64,000 nucleotides of DNA from positions 96,276,752 through 96,340,751 of the forward strand of contig NC_080171.1 of assembly GCF_950295315.1 (NCBI RefSeq). The letters run 5' to 3'. Numbering within the stretch: the stretch's first letter is position 1; each line of letters begins with the position of its first letter. Both the position numbers and the translations under genes were made by a program. The stretch comes from Erinaceus europaeus. Taxonomy: Eukaryota; Chordata; Mammalia; Eulipotyphla; Erinaceidae. The notes under the pieces are model-generated. The model worked only from the letters and a program-made list of their open reading frames with translations. It was not told where the DNA came from and ran no database searches. Shown one piece after another: positions 1 through 10,344 of this stretch.

Positions 1-1194
1 TGTCCTTGTGGATATTGTCCCTGGTCCAGATGGTTCATCCTTTATTTTCTATTCTGTGGATGGGATTTCTGAGGGCTGCTTCCTGCCTGGGTGAACCCTC
101 AGGGTCACCAAACGTAAACAAACAGACAGGCAGGCAGGCAGGGTGGAACAGGTCAGGCAGGAGGTGGCAGCTGGCTTCTGGGGCTGGTGCCAAGCCTTCT
201 GCGCCAGAGTCAGCCTTGCTCCCATCCTGAGCCATTGTCTTGGTTCCCAGGGCCTTGGTGGCTTCTGGACCCTCATCCTGGTCATACCTAACAAGCCAGT
301 GTCTCTGTTCGTGGCTCTGCAGCATGGAGACTTGGACTCAGCCACACTGTTTTATCTGTTGGAGTGGCAGCCAGGGAGGGACGAGGCAGACTGGGAAGGC
401 ACAAAACCATCCTGTGGGCACCAGTATCCCAGGAGCAGCGAGCTCTGAGCTGAACCTGACGACCCTGGGCCTCCTGAGAGCTTGGGCTGGCATGGCTGTC
501 TGTCTGGTGTCTGCAAGGGGAACAGGCTGCCCATCCTACCCCTACTCCCCAGCCCTGCGGGGAGGCAGAAGTATATGTTTTCCCAGCAGACAGGGAGGAG
601 ATGCATCTGAGCCCAGGGCTGTGGTAATTGGAAGGAAACGTCCCGCAGACACGACTGCAGTCACACAGCCTGTGATGCTTCCAGGGGCGGGGGCAGCCTG
701 AGGAGCATCGACAGAAGCTCCCTCACCTGCCAGCCAGTGCAGGCACACACCCAGCACACGCACACTCCGGGCCCAACCCAAGGGAAGCAGAATAGGGACC
801 ATAGCGACATACCTGAGAGACCGCCCAACTCTGGAGAAAACCTGCCCAGTGTCAGCACCAAATCTCAGAGGGCCCAGGCCTGGCTTCCCCAGCTTCAGTA
901 GACCAGTCACAAGGCAGGCAGCTCCACTCATCTCAGCTTCTAGAGCCCAGGAACCCAAAGTCCCTGTCTCTGGGCTCAAATCAGGGTGTCTGTTGGCAGG
1001 GCTGGTGTCCACTGCAGAGTCTGAGGGAGGTGGTGTCCTTCCCTATCCTTGGCTTCTGACCCCTTTTTCACCTCACTCTGCTGACTTTGTTCACTTTGCT
1101 CTCAGACTTCCCTTGGCCTCCTCACCTGACACAGGCCACTACACTTCGGGGACCCTGGGTCACCCAGCATGATTTCTTGCCATGGGGAACCCTT

Positions 1195-1224
1195 CCTTTT
1201 TTTCAAATGATAATAAGATGATTA

Positions 1225-1268
<44 letters not shown>

Positions 1269-1410
1269 GAAAGACAGAAAGGTGAAGGGACAGGGAGAGT
1301 CAAAGCACAGCACCAAGCTTTCCTCAGTAGGGGCTGGGCTTGAACCTGAGTCACGTAACTGTCAAAGCAGCGCAGTATCTAAGTGAGCTTTTCACTGACC
1401 TGGGGCCCTT
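1195..1410 (-). mobile_element. Family B SINE, antisense, with expanded ATT tail
   Basis: The reverse complement reads as the shorter tRNA-like SINE: a B-box-like GGTTCAAGCCC at about 1337-1347 (plus-strand text GGGCTTGAACC), a CTTCC/TCCCTG pyrimidine block, then an A/T-rich tail. That tail has become a pure ATT microsatellite (1227-1268). No clear target duplication was read. Confidence 0.7.
1227..1268. repeat. (ATT)n microsatellite
   Basis: About 14 uninterrupted ATT units, growing from the A-rich tail of the antisense SINE beside it. Likely length-polymorphic. Confidence 0.95.
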
Positions 1411-1644
1411 TAATTCCATCTGCAACGCCCCCCTTATCACATAGGTAGCACATTCACAGTCCCAGGGGGTTAGGCTGTGAGCATCTTTGGAGGTCATGGC
1501 TCAGCCCACCAGACCCCTTTCCCCTGGACCCCCAGATGCCAGCCTCCTAATGCTGACCTACAAAAGAGTGAGGAGCAGTCACAAAGCTTGGCATCTGTCC
1601 AGTGCCCTTCCGGGGTGAGTGGCACCTCAGGCCCATAAAGAGGT

Positions 1645-1855
1645 CAGCAGGGTTGAGGTTGGCAAGATGGCTTATCTGGGAGGGCACCAGTTTTGCCATG
1701 TGCACGACCTAGGTTCAAGCCCCTGGCACACCACATGGGAGTTTCACTGCAGTGGAGGGAAAGCTTCAGTGCTATGGCTCTTGTCCTCTCTCTCTCTCTT
1801 CCTGTCTGAAAAAGTCAGTCCAGAGCAATGAAGCCCCGATGACAAAAAAAAAAAA
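1645..1855 (+). mobile_element. Family C tRNA-like SINE
   Basis: Contains GGTTGGCAAGATGGCTTA...GCCATGTGCACGACCTAGGTTCAAGCCCCTGG, that is an A-box-like segment and a B-box (GGTTCAAGCCC), then a CTCTCTCT run and a 16-A tail. The same pattern recurs at 12640 and 22380. Confidence 0.7.
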
Positions 1856-1894
1856 AAAATCCATCATGGGGAAACAGGCCAGCAGCACTGTTCT

Positions 1895-2010
1895 GGACAT
1901 TGTGTAACCCCAGCAATGGTTCCAGGCTGGCCCCAGAGGCTCAGAGAGTTGGACTTCCCAGGATCACACAGTAGGAAGATGCTGAGGCAGGCCCTGGCAC
2001 CCAGGAGGTG
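1895..2010 (-). mobile_element. MIR remnant
   Basis: CCCAGAGGCTCAGAGAGTTGG...CAGGATCACACAGTAGGAAG is the antisense of the MIR core (ordinary MIR reads CCTCTCTGAGCC...CTCATCTG). Old and diverged. Confidence 0.6.
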
Positions 2011-2189
2011 GGTGAGCCTGCCCTCCTATGGGCAGATGTCGGGCGCTACCCGACACTGGGGTCCTGCTCACCATGGTCGTGGTGGAGAAAGACCTAGGGC
2101 CACAGCCTGAGCCCCAAGGTGGGAAAGGCTAGGCTGTAAGTTGCTCCAGAGGCTTCAGCAGCCCCCCAGCAGAGAGGCCAAGCTTGGCC

Positions 2190-2380
2190 TAGTTGAAGGC
2201 ATGGTGCTTTATTTTCATTAACCAGCACACCCCATGGAAGCTCCCAGCAGGATGCCTGGGCTCTGCAGAATTTATTTATTTACATGGAAGCTCAGATCTA
2301 AGCACAGAGCTGAAGGAATCAGCTCCTTGAGCACAGCCCAGGATCCTCGGCAGGGGGTCTTCTCGTAGCAATCTGGAAGG
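2190..2380 (-). other. Possible 3' end of an antisense transcript (unproven)
   Basis: On the minus strand the unique sequence ends in TGAAAATAAAGCACC (AATAAA within 2208-2216), with a clean unique stretch upstream to about 2380. It could be the terminal exon of a non-coding RNA antisense to NEK6, or chance. There is no splice or expression evidence. Confidence 0.2.
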
Positions 2381-4059
2381 GAAGGATGGGGGACTGAGGC
2401 CCAGCAGGAGAGCAGGCAGGATCAGCTGGGCCCTGCAGACTGCACTCTGGAACCCGGGCTGGAGCCAAAGAATAGAGAGATCTGGGGGAGTGAGGCTGCC
2501 AATGGGTGGGCCCTCCACCTCCAGGCTTGTCCTTCACTCCAGGAGATACTGGGTGACAAGATGGGTGTCTGAGGCCCTGACAGCTCAGAAGCCAAAGATA
2601 GTTGCTGTCCTCTTTGAAGTAAGGTGCCCCTTCTTTCTTCCTCTGACAACCCACATCATGCACCAGTTTCTCTGAGCCCTTCCGGCAGGGGCAAGTGCCC
2701 ACAGTGTCCCCCTTCTCTGTCCATGTGTCACCCTGATGACACCGGAGAGGAGATGTTCTGTGTCCCAACGGTGGCTCAAGCAGTTCTAATGAGGCAGCCG
2801 GATCAGCCCAGATCCTCCCTGCTCAGACCAGTCAGAGGTGGGTGGCTGGGTTTGGGAGATCTTGCCATCTGGGGTAATCGTTCTAATCCAAGAGTCTTCA
2901 CGCCTAGAGGTGCCTTCAGATGCTGAGTCCCTGATCTGGGTGGAAGGCGATGGCCGGCAGCTGGAGGGGGAGTGGGTGGGCATGGAATCTGTCTAGCAGT
3001 GGAGTAGAGCCGACTTGGGCTGCTCTGCACAGCCACTATCCACTAGCTTGTCTAGAATCATGTGGGAGGGTGCCCGAGAAGACAGAGGAGACAGTTGAAG
3101 GGGGTAGCAGGTATCGGGTTCACCCCCTGACAAGTTGGAAAGGTCAGTGCAGATCAGGTCAGACTGGCCCAGTCAGACATGTGGAAGTCCAGGGCCTGTG
3201 CACATGGCTGGGACCCACATTAAAAAAAAACCTTTCTGTTCTGAACAGAAACTTTCTAGGAAAATCCACTTAATCCTCCACCCTCAAGTCGAAGGGTAGC
3301 CAGGTCACCTGAGTGGTAGCTGCCGACCCTCAGCTGCTCCTCACTGTGTGAAGATGCCCTTTTGAAACTGCCCAACTAGCCCTGTGCATCTGAGGCTCCC
3401 ATTTTAGTGGCTGGAGAAGCAGTGCCCGACTGGTGCCCTTTTGCTCGCTGGAGGGTAAAGCCAGCTCCTGGGTATTCTGGTGAGGCCTCAGAGACCCCAA
3501 CCTTCCCTACTGAATGCCAGGGCTACAGACTGTAGCCTTCCCGCAAAGCCAGCTTCCCTGGTCTAGGTGGGGGCCAGCCTTCCCCAGAGGAGTCACGGGC
3601 CCTGGTCATGGTCACATGGGTCCTTAACACTACTGAGATTCCTTGGCATGGTCCTGGAGGCAAACCTGCACCTGTGTCGGATGACACCCTTAACCTCCAG
3701 CTCATGCTCTGCCACCTGGCCAGGGCCTTTGCAGTCCCCTCACTTGCAAGGGCTCTGCTTTTGGCTCACCAGACCTGTTCACAGGAATGAGCAGAGGGCA
3801 GGAAGCTACAGCTGACAGGCACCTACCAATCCAGCTGCCCAGGTCCCACCCCACCTGAAATAGGCTCACAGGCCCAACCTTCAGCCTGAGGCTAGTGAGG
3901 ACCCCTGGGGAGCCCCAACACTCATCACAGTCAGAATCAGGGCCTCTGTGCAACCTGGCTCCTACTGTAGGAACCAGGGCCAAATGGACAGGCAGACACA
4001 CTGACCCCACGTCATTTCATTAGCAGTGCTAGTAGCCGGGCCAGCATTTGGGGCGTCGG

Positions 4060-4145
4060 GGAGGACGACAACAGTAAGCTGGAGTGGTGGGAAGCACTTG
4101 AATACCATCATGGATTAATCAGCAGATGGTGCCGGCAGGCTTCGT
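4060..4145. promoter_or_regulatory. Candidate conserved non-coding element (NEK6 intron)
   Basis: Unique sequence with GGATTAATC at 4112-4120 (contains GGATTA, an OTX/CRX-type site, as a near palindrome), followed 3 bp later by CAGATGG (4123-4129), a proneural bHLH E-box. Close homeodomain plus E-box spacing is typical of developmental enhancers. Conservation is guessed, not measured. Confidence 0.35.
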
Positions 4146-4314
4146 GCTGGGTGGGCTCCATGCCGGGCCTCCCCACTGCTGCCTCACAGCTCCCTAGCAG
4201 CCTCTGGCAAGACACCCCTTTCCCAATAGGGTTGTAAATAGTGGGCTGGGGAGTCAGGGTGCACTCCAAAAGGGGGTGGCTGGTAGTTCCTAGCTGAGGC
4301 CATCACAATGTTGT

Positions 4315-4500
4315 AAAATATTATGTTTATTTATGGGATAGAGACATAGAGAAATAGAACGGGGGGGGGGGAATAGAGGAAGAGAGACATTTGTGAAGTT
4401 TCCGCCTTGCAGGTGGGGACCCAGGACTTGAACCAGGGTCCATGAGCATTGTAACATGTGTGCTCAACCAGGTGCACCACTACCCAGATTGCCACAGTCC
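4315..4500 (-). mobile_element. Family B SINE, antisense
   Basis: The plus strand shows GGCCTTGCAGGTGGGGACCCAGGACTTGAACC-type text (antisense B box), then CATGTGTGCTCAACCAGGTGCACCACT (antisense A-box head). The T/ATTTAT tail is at 4318-4335 and a G run at 4361-4371. Confidence 0.75.
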
Positions 4501-4866
4501 TTTTGTTCTCAGAGACAACTGAGTGCCACCAGCCTCCCCCGTGCCCACCAGGCCACACTGCAGCCCTGCAGGGGAGGCCTCTTCCTATTTTATGGACAGA
4601 CAGGAAACTGAAGCTGAGGCACAACAGAGCAAATTCAGCAAAGCTGCTGTGGCTGCACTGCCAGCTTTTCCCTCCCACCCCCAGGCATCCTGAATCACTG
4701 GGTGGGTCCCAGGGTTCCTGCAGCCTCGTCTTCCTCCTCCCACTGCCCCTCCCTGATGTCTGGGCATCTAGTTTCCACAGAGAGCCCCAACACCCAGGCC
4801 TCCTGGCCAGGTAGCAGCTCTAAGTAAGAGCTGGTGAGAACAACATAAAAGCCAAAAAGTAAAATA

Positions 4867-4868
<2 letters not shown>

Positions 4869-4908
<40 letters not shown>
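4869..4908. repeat. (CA)n microsatellite
   Basis: 20 perfect CA units. Confidence 0.97.
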
Positions 4909-4910
<2 letters not shown>

Positions 4911-5342
4911 AGTTAGTCCTGAATTAATTACTTAAGACTTCTTCCTGTGGGTGTTGTTGGAATTGCTTTCTGAAAATACCAGACAATGCACCAGAGAGAA
5001 GCTGTCAGGCTCAGGCTGGCTCCCATCGAGCAAAGCCTGTCGCCCCATCGGTGATACTCACACTGCCACATCAGTGCTTGGGAGCCAGCCGTAGGGCAGG
5101 ACTGTAGTTGCCCTCCATCTTCAGCTGCCTCTGCCTCTTTCTTACTGAGATCTAGTCCCCTTTAATTTACTCATGTAACAAGGGTCATGCAGAAACTGCC
5201 ACTTCCTGTTGAGTCTTAGCTGCTTTGTGTCGTGAGGATGTTCACCAGTCGCTGCCCTGCGGACCAAGGACACACCTCAGTCTGGAGAGGTCCCTCTGCC
5301 CCTGGACCTCAGACTGAAAACTCTCACCCCCTCCCTCTGCAG

Positions 5343-5456
5343 ATGGCCGCTCTCCAGAGCCCCTTCTATGGAGATAAAATGAACCTCTTCTCCCTGTGCC
5401 AGAAGATTGAGCAGTGTGACTACCCGCCTCTCCCTGGAGAACATTACTCTGAGAAG
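5343..5456 (+). CDS. NEK6: NEK6 penultimate coding exon (kinase C-lobe)
   Basis: The exon is 114 nt, exactly 38 codons (phase 0 at both ends). It is preceded by a pyrimidine-rich tract ending in CTCTGCAG and followed by the donor GAGAAG|GTGAGC. The peptide begins [20 protein letters not shown] and ends GEHYSEK. It matches kinase subdomains IX-X of NEK6 (helices F-G, roughly residues 240-277 of the usual 313). The leading ATG is internal methionine, not a start. The frame continues directly into the exon at 8824. Residues agree with mammalian NEK6 as I remember it, without frameshift or stop. Confidence 0.95.
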
Positions 5457-6064
5457 GTGAGCTTACTGCCACTGGGGGGCCAGGCCCTGGTGAGCTCCAG
5501 CCCCTGCTGCAGTGGCTCTGTTCCTGTGAGATCATGGGGTTGGGCCTGAGTTCACTTGAGATGGAAAAGGAAATTTTCCAGAAAAGTGACTCAGGAAAAG
5601 AAAGGAAATGAATTTTACCAGAGTTTCAGGGGCTCCAGTGTGAGCTGGGACAGCAAGACTGTGATCGCCTGTTGGCACAGAACCCAGCAGGAGCTGCCTG
5701 AGGGAGTCCGTTGTACACACTTCTGCCCCCCTTGGCTCCTAATTCGGTGCCCAAGTGTGCAGCTTGCTGTCCCCAGGGCACCCAGGGTGTCAGACGACAG
5801 GAACCAGAAGTGGAGGAGGAGGTGGCAGGGTCTGGCCCCCACCACACTGCCACTAGGCTTTGATAACAGGAAACCAAGGCGAACTGACTTGAGTCACACC
5901 TTGGGTCTTGATTTCCAGCATTTTACACTTTGTGCAGGGACTTGGCTTGTGACAGGGTCTGTGTGTGGGCGTCATCTTTCCTAGTTCCATTGTGAAAACA
6001 GGGTTAGTGTTTCACCTTCACAGTTAAAATATGACGGTGAGACAACAGGCTTCTAGCCCCACAC

Positions 6065-6300
6065 GGCTCAGAGAGACACAGGTTTAGGGTTACACACTCC
6101 CTTTGCTGAGTCTCTGAATTCTTCTGAGTCTCATTTTCCTCATCTGTAAAAGAGGGATCACCCTGAGTCTAGCTCCCAGGGCCAGTGTAGGATCAAGGCA
6201 TGTGACATGTGCATTCTCACACCAGTCTTCAAAAGAAGCTGCTGGGTGTAGCACAGGGCCTGATTCAGAACAGATGCTCACTGAGCACCGACTGCTAGTT
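6065..6300 (+). mobile_element. MIR remnant
   Basis: Contains GAGTCTCATTTTCCTCATCTGTAAAAGAGGGATCA, the MIR core, and a 3' part resembling GCACAGGGCCTGATTCAGAACAGATGCTCA. Confidence 0.72.
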
Positions 6301-6424
6301 ATCTCTGTTCGGGGTCAGCACTAGTAGGTGTGAAGGAGCGGGCTGAGACCTCTGTGGGCTGCCCTGCCCAGACAATAGGCCATGGCTTCACTTAGAATAA
6401 GGACAGCTTTGATGTACTAAGTGT

Positions 6425-6560
6425 TGAATCCACCACCCTCGTCCCATTTCATCAGTGACGAAACTGAGACAAGAGGTGGGTTCAGTAACTCATCCAGTAT
6501 CTCAAAACCTATAGCCTACAAGTGGGAACGGCAAGATCTGAGCCCAGATGTCCCAGCATC
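6425..6560 (-). mobile_element. MIR remnant
   Basis: CCCATTTCATCAGTGACGAAACTGAGACAAGAGGTGGG... followed by ACAAGTGGGAACGGCAAGATCTGAGCCC, the antisense MIR core order. Confidence 0.6.
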
Positions 6561-6667
6561 TAGTCAGTGTCCATCCTGTTTCTCCTCCTATCCTCTCCCC
6601 CTTTCCCTTTCTGCTGGGGATCAAACTCGGGACCTCAGAAATGTAAGGCATGCACTCTTCAACTAAG

Positions 6668-7012
6668 CATACTATTTGTTTATTTATTTATTGCCTCCAA
6701 GCTGGGGCTCGGTAGCTACACTACAAATCCACTGCTCCTGGAGGGTATTTTTTCCCTTTTGTTGCCCTTGTTATCTTTTGTTATTATTGTTGTTATTGGT
6801 GTCACTGTTATTGGAAAGGACAGAGAGAAATGGAGAGAGGAGGGGAAGACAGAGAGGGGGGAGAGAAAGATAGACACCTGCAGACCTGCTTCACCACCTG
6901 TGAGGCGACCCCCCTGCAGGTGGGGAGCCGGGGGCTCAAACCAGGATCCTTACGCCAGTCCATGCACTGTGTCATGTGCAGTTAATCTGCTGTGCTACCG
7001 CCTGGCTCCCTT
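6668..7012 (-). mobile_element. Family A SINE, long form, antisense
   Basis: Reading the minus strand: GGGAGCCAGGCGGTAGCACAG head (A box), a mutated B box, CTGCAGGTGTCTATC, the TCTCCCC...CTCTCC block, an (AAC/AAT)n segment, and then the extra 3' module found only in the long form (about 6690-6745, complementary to CTCCAGGAGCAGTGGATTTG and the AGCCCCAGC text). Confidence 0.85.
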
Positions 7013-8269
7013 GAGCATCTTGTTTTATCTTCGAGGTGAGGCACCATCTGTGCAACTCATTTGGACTCATAATTCTTAAGGCTCTGAAGCCTTTGAAGGA
7101 AGCAGTTCCTGTCCCCCAGGACTGGGCAGGTCACACTGCAGAAGCCGGGTGTCCCAATGAACTCTATGCCTGTGTCTAGGCAGATTGGGCAGAAGGGCTA
7201 CTGGTCACCCTCTGGCAGCCCTTGTACTGCAGTCCATGCTTCCTCATATTGCAGATGCCAAGAGGGAAGGGCAAGAACTCTTCCATATAATCCAGTGCAT
7301 TCTGTCTCTTGTGCAAAAGCCCCATGTACCTTTTTGGGGAGTGTTTATGCACTGGAAGGGGAGATGGCAGGAAAGGAAAAATCTTTACTAATACTTATAC
7401 TTGGTTTTTCTTTCCTCCTTTTAAATTTGGAATTCTGTGCTGTTCAGAGGCAAGAATCTTAGAGTCATGGACCTTGGAGCAAATCACTTCCCTGTGCTTC
7501 AGTTTTCCATCTGTAAATGGAGACTTTAAAGGACTCCACACAAAGTCCTCAGCCCCTTCTCATTCAGATCATTGCACTAGCCTCCCCACCCCCAAGCTTC
7601 TGTGGAATATAGACATTTCTAGGTTGTGGGACTAGGAGCAAGAGGGGCACTTGGAGCCCTTGACACACCTAGGTTTTGAGGTTATCTTGCCTTAGAAATG
7701 AAAATACACGTTTTTGTTTTGCTGCATCTCAGTTCCTAAACTTCAAACATGCACATATCACCAACTGCATGGTCTACTCACAGATGAGCAATTCAGGTGA
7801 GACTTCACCTTGACCTGGTTGGGGGGGGGGGGCACTTTAACCTGACAGAGGCCAACCACAGCTATCTTTCCCCCCGATACTGTTTAAGGTTCCAAATTGT
7901 CAGGAGCCACAGGCTCTAGGAGCATCCACCTGCAAACTCAGCTACACTTGTCTAGGGTCACCCCAGAGGAATCCCAAAAAGGTGGCACACAGGTGGGAGG
8001 GGAGATGCTCCAAGTGCCTGACCTGTTTGCAGGAAGCCCAGCCCTTAGCCCCTTAGTCTAAAACCCTTTGGGAGTAAACCGAGGAGTGTCAAGAAGCCCC
8101 CAAATGACCTTCTGCTTCTCCCAGAGCAGGGTCAGAATCTGCAGGGAGCGCCCCCCACACACACCCTAACACAGGGTCTCCTTGCTGTTGATCCTAACCC
8201 CCACCCCAGCCATGCAGAATTAGCCAATCCTTCCACTGCCAGTTATCTCAGTGAAAAAAAATTTTTTTG

Positions 8270-8580
8270 CAGTGAGCCCAGTGATGCAAGTTAAGATGTA
8301 GGCTTTTTAAGGTCATTATTTTAATTACCATTAAAATAATTGGCACTCTGGCTATCAGAAGAAGGGAGTCGATCAGAGGCTCAAGGCGCCCTTCCCCCAC
8401 CCCAGGCGGGAGCAGCCTTCGGTGTCTGTATAATTAAAAGCTCCGTCTTTCATGAGCACAATAAAGAGGCCAGGGGGTGGGCAGACTGCAGCCCTGCTGC
8501 ATGTTAATGCATTTATTATGATCAATAAGCCCTTGCCTTGAGTTCTGTCCTCTGGATTGGGTGTCTGCATGACTGACAGC
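8270..8580. promoter_or_regulatory. Candidate conserved non-coding element in last NEK6 intron
   Basis: Repeat-free, with clustered homeodomain-type cores: TAATTA at 8322-8327 and 8431-8436, ATTAAAATAAT just after the first, and CATGTTAATGCATTTATTATGATCAAT at 8510-8526. The composition switches sharply between AT-rich clusters and GC-rich text, as in developmental enhancers. Conservation has not been tested. Confidence 0.45.
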
Positions 8581-8823
8581 ACACACACACTCACTCTCAC
8601 ACACATAAACTCACTCAGTTAAAAGTTCAAAATTATTTGGAGGTAACCACTCTCGGGGTCTCAAGACTGTGACCTTGGAGGACAGGCCTAAGGCAGGACC
8701 TGGCTGTCCCCTCACAGTGGTGTCCCCTAAGCCTCATTCCTCACCTTGTAGCTGTGCTGGTTACATTAGCTGATATAGAGAAAGGGTTGCTTCCACTGAG
8801 TTAACACAAACCGTTCTCTGCAG

Positions 8824-8934
8824 CTACGAGAGCTGGTCAGCATGTGCATCTACCCCGATCCCGACCAGAGGCCCGACATCGTATACGTGCACCAGGTGGC
8901 CAAGCAGATGCACGGGTGGACGTCGAGCACCTGA
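8824..8934 (+). CDS. NEK6: NEK6 last coding exon and stop codon
   Basis: 37 codons including TGA at 8932-8934, after the acceptor TTCTCTGCAG. The peptide starts [20 protein letters not shown] and ends [10 protein letters not shown]. The PDxxQRPD run is the conserved subdomain XI of NEK kinases, whose Arg anchors the C-lobe; the rest is the short NEK6 C-terminal tail. Relative to human NEK6 as I recall it there are several changes (Tyr for Cys in CICP, Asp for His, Val for Gly, Gly for Ile, Thr for Met in the tail). The reading frame is intact. Confidence 0.95.
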   Translation, partial: LRELVSMCIYPDPDQRPDIVYVHQVAKQMHGWTSST

Positions 8935-9554
8935 CCACACACCTGACTGTGGCCACGGCGTGCCTTAGCAGAAGCCAGCACCACTTGGCCTTACTTGAGT
9001 CTTCTCTGCAAAGTGGCCACCTGGTAGCCTAGATTAACTGTAAGAGGGTTCCACAGGTCCCTCTAAGGGGACCTGGCTTCACCATAGAAGTTGAATGCAG
9101 AACAGCTGGTGGGAGGGGCACTGGTCAAGTCCCTGGTGGTCATATTTGAAAGTCCTTTCTTTAAACTCTTGTGGACAATCTCAGCTGGGTTGTTAGCAAG
9201 GGCGGGTGGCTCAGCAAGCCACTGATGCACCCCTCCTATCTGGATTGTAATGTGAATCTTTTGGATAATTCTTTGGCCCAACTAGGTTTTTTGGTTATAG
9301 AATTGCAGAAGCCTGTGACTTACGTAGTGAGTCTTTGAAAATGTCTAGTAGTAAGTTCAGTTTAGCTCTTCTTAGAAACTTTCCCAACCATCAAGCTATG
9401 TGCTTACTCTGTTGTAAAGGGATAATATGGAAATCACTTTGTTAAGCAAAGTGGAGATTTTTCCTAATATTTGTATCTCTCTGTTTATAACGATGAATGA
9501 TGATGAGAACCCAGTATCTGGCACAGAGCTTCAGAAGCAAACAGTATTTGAAAG

Positions 9555-9555
<1 letters not shown>

Positions 9556-9592
<37 letters not shown>
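9556..9592. repeat. (CA)n microsatellite in NEK6 3'UTR
   Basis: About 18 CA units inside the inferred 3'UTR. Likely length-polymorphic in the mRNA. Confidence 0.95.
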
Positions 9593-9597
<5 letters not shown>

Positions 9598-9689
9598 ATC
9601 CATGCAGCCCAGACTCCGCCTGAACACCTGCTACAAACCAGGCACTTCACCTGCTTAAAAGCTGGCCGTTCATCTCACCATGAGAAGGA

Positions 9690-9890
9690 AGCATGGGATA
9701 CATAAAAGTGTACGGGCTCTGTCCTCCAGCTGTTCTATGTTCAAATTCTCGTTCAGCAACTTCCTGATGTGACCCTGGGGAGGTTTCTTAGCCTCACTGA
9801 GCCTTAGTTTCCTCGTCTGTAAAATAGGCCCAGTAGTATCTCCCTTCAGGACTGCTGGCAGGATTTCAAACATACATGTTATCTAGCACA
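9690..9890 (+). mobile_element. MIR in NEK6 3'UTR
   Basis: GTTCAAATTCTCGTTCAGCAAC...GTGACCCTGGGGAGGTTTCTTAGCCTC...TTTCCTCGTCTGTAAAATAGG follows the MIR consensus order over most of its length, in sense orientation to NEK6. Confidence 0.8.
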
Positions 9891-10338
9891 TTACAGATAA
9901 TCCAGAAGTGGTAGCCACTCATCCCTTCCAAAAACTGTAGTCCATGGACCATGTATTATGTGTCAGAAACCAGAAATGGGTTCATTTATTTCTTGCTCCC
10001 AAATAGGATTAACTGTGAAGACTAATTTATAAATGTGAATCAAAGAAAACTGAAGCTCTGAAGGAAATAGTTGGGCTTTCATTTTTATACTCAAGTTAAT
10101 CCACTAATGGTCTACATTGTCATCCACTGACATAGTGACAGTTCGGCCCTCTAGACAGTGCATCTACCCATCTACTGTGGTGGTGACCTAACTACGGTCA
10201 GCTCCCTGAGGCTAAAGGACGAGGGCTGGGCCACTGCTCCGCTCCCTATGTGGACTGCACTCTACTGTAACACTGTCGGGTCTGAGAGATTTTCTTCAGC
10301 CGCCTCCTTTGCTTTGGACTTGTCTCCTCCATGTCTGA

Positions 10339-10344
10339 AATAAA
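10339..10344 (+). promoter_or_regulatory. NEK6: NEK6 polyadenylation signal AATAAA
   Basis: Canonical hexamer within ...CTGAAATAAAATGGG, followed 25-40 nt later by a GT-rich element. It is the first well-formed signal after the stop codon. Confidence 0.78.

Larger units (their letters stand above)
1..5342 (+). other. NEK6: NEK6 intron (partial) upstream of the penultimate exon
   Basis: No exon could be recognised here. The part before about 1190 is GC-rich unique sequence with no convincing repeat. Then come an antisense family B SINE with an ATT microsatellite (1195-1410), a family C SINE (1645-1855), a MIR remnant (1895-2010), a GC-rich unique stretch (2010-4015) containing a possible antisense poly(A) site near 2200, a TAAT/E-box stretch (4060-4145), another antisense family B SINE (4315-4500), a MIR-like scrap near 4590-4650 and a CA repeat. 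Open frames here, such as 542-1012 and 2319-2768 on the minus strand, have no recognisable protein and look like chance frames in GC-rich DNA. Confidence 0.8.
5457..8823 (+). other. NEK6: Last intron of NEK6
   Basis: A 3.37 kb intron with GT at 5457 and CTCTGCAG at its 3' end. It contains MIR remnants (about 6065-6300 and 6425-6560), a short tRNA-like scrap at 6600-6665, a long antisense family A SINE (6668-7012), a MIR-like scrap near 7450-7530, a G run at 7820-7832, and an unusual AT/TAAT-rich unique stretch at 8270-8580. The open frame at 6567-7079 is made largely of antisense SINE and is not a gene. Confidence 0.88.

Noticed and set aside
542..1012. 156-codon minus-strand frame in GC-rich NEK6 intron
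   Set aside because: GC-rich DNA lengthens chance frames. No family is recognisable and there is no flanking exon structure.
2319..2768. 149-codon minus-strand frame
   Set aside because: It overlaps other frames of similar length and lacks a recognisable protein. Only the poly(A)-like signal nearby was kept as a weak finding.
5232..5549. A gene starting at the ATG in 5343 or upstream
   Set aside because: The ATG is the first codon of an internal NEK6 exon with a clear AG acceptor before it and a GT donor after it.
6567..7079. 170-codon plus-strand frame
   Set aside because: Most of it is translated antisense family A SINE, and its protein recurs at every antisense SINE copy.
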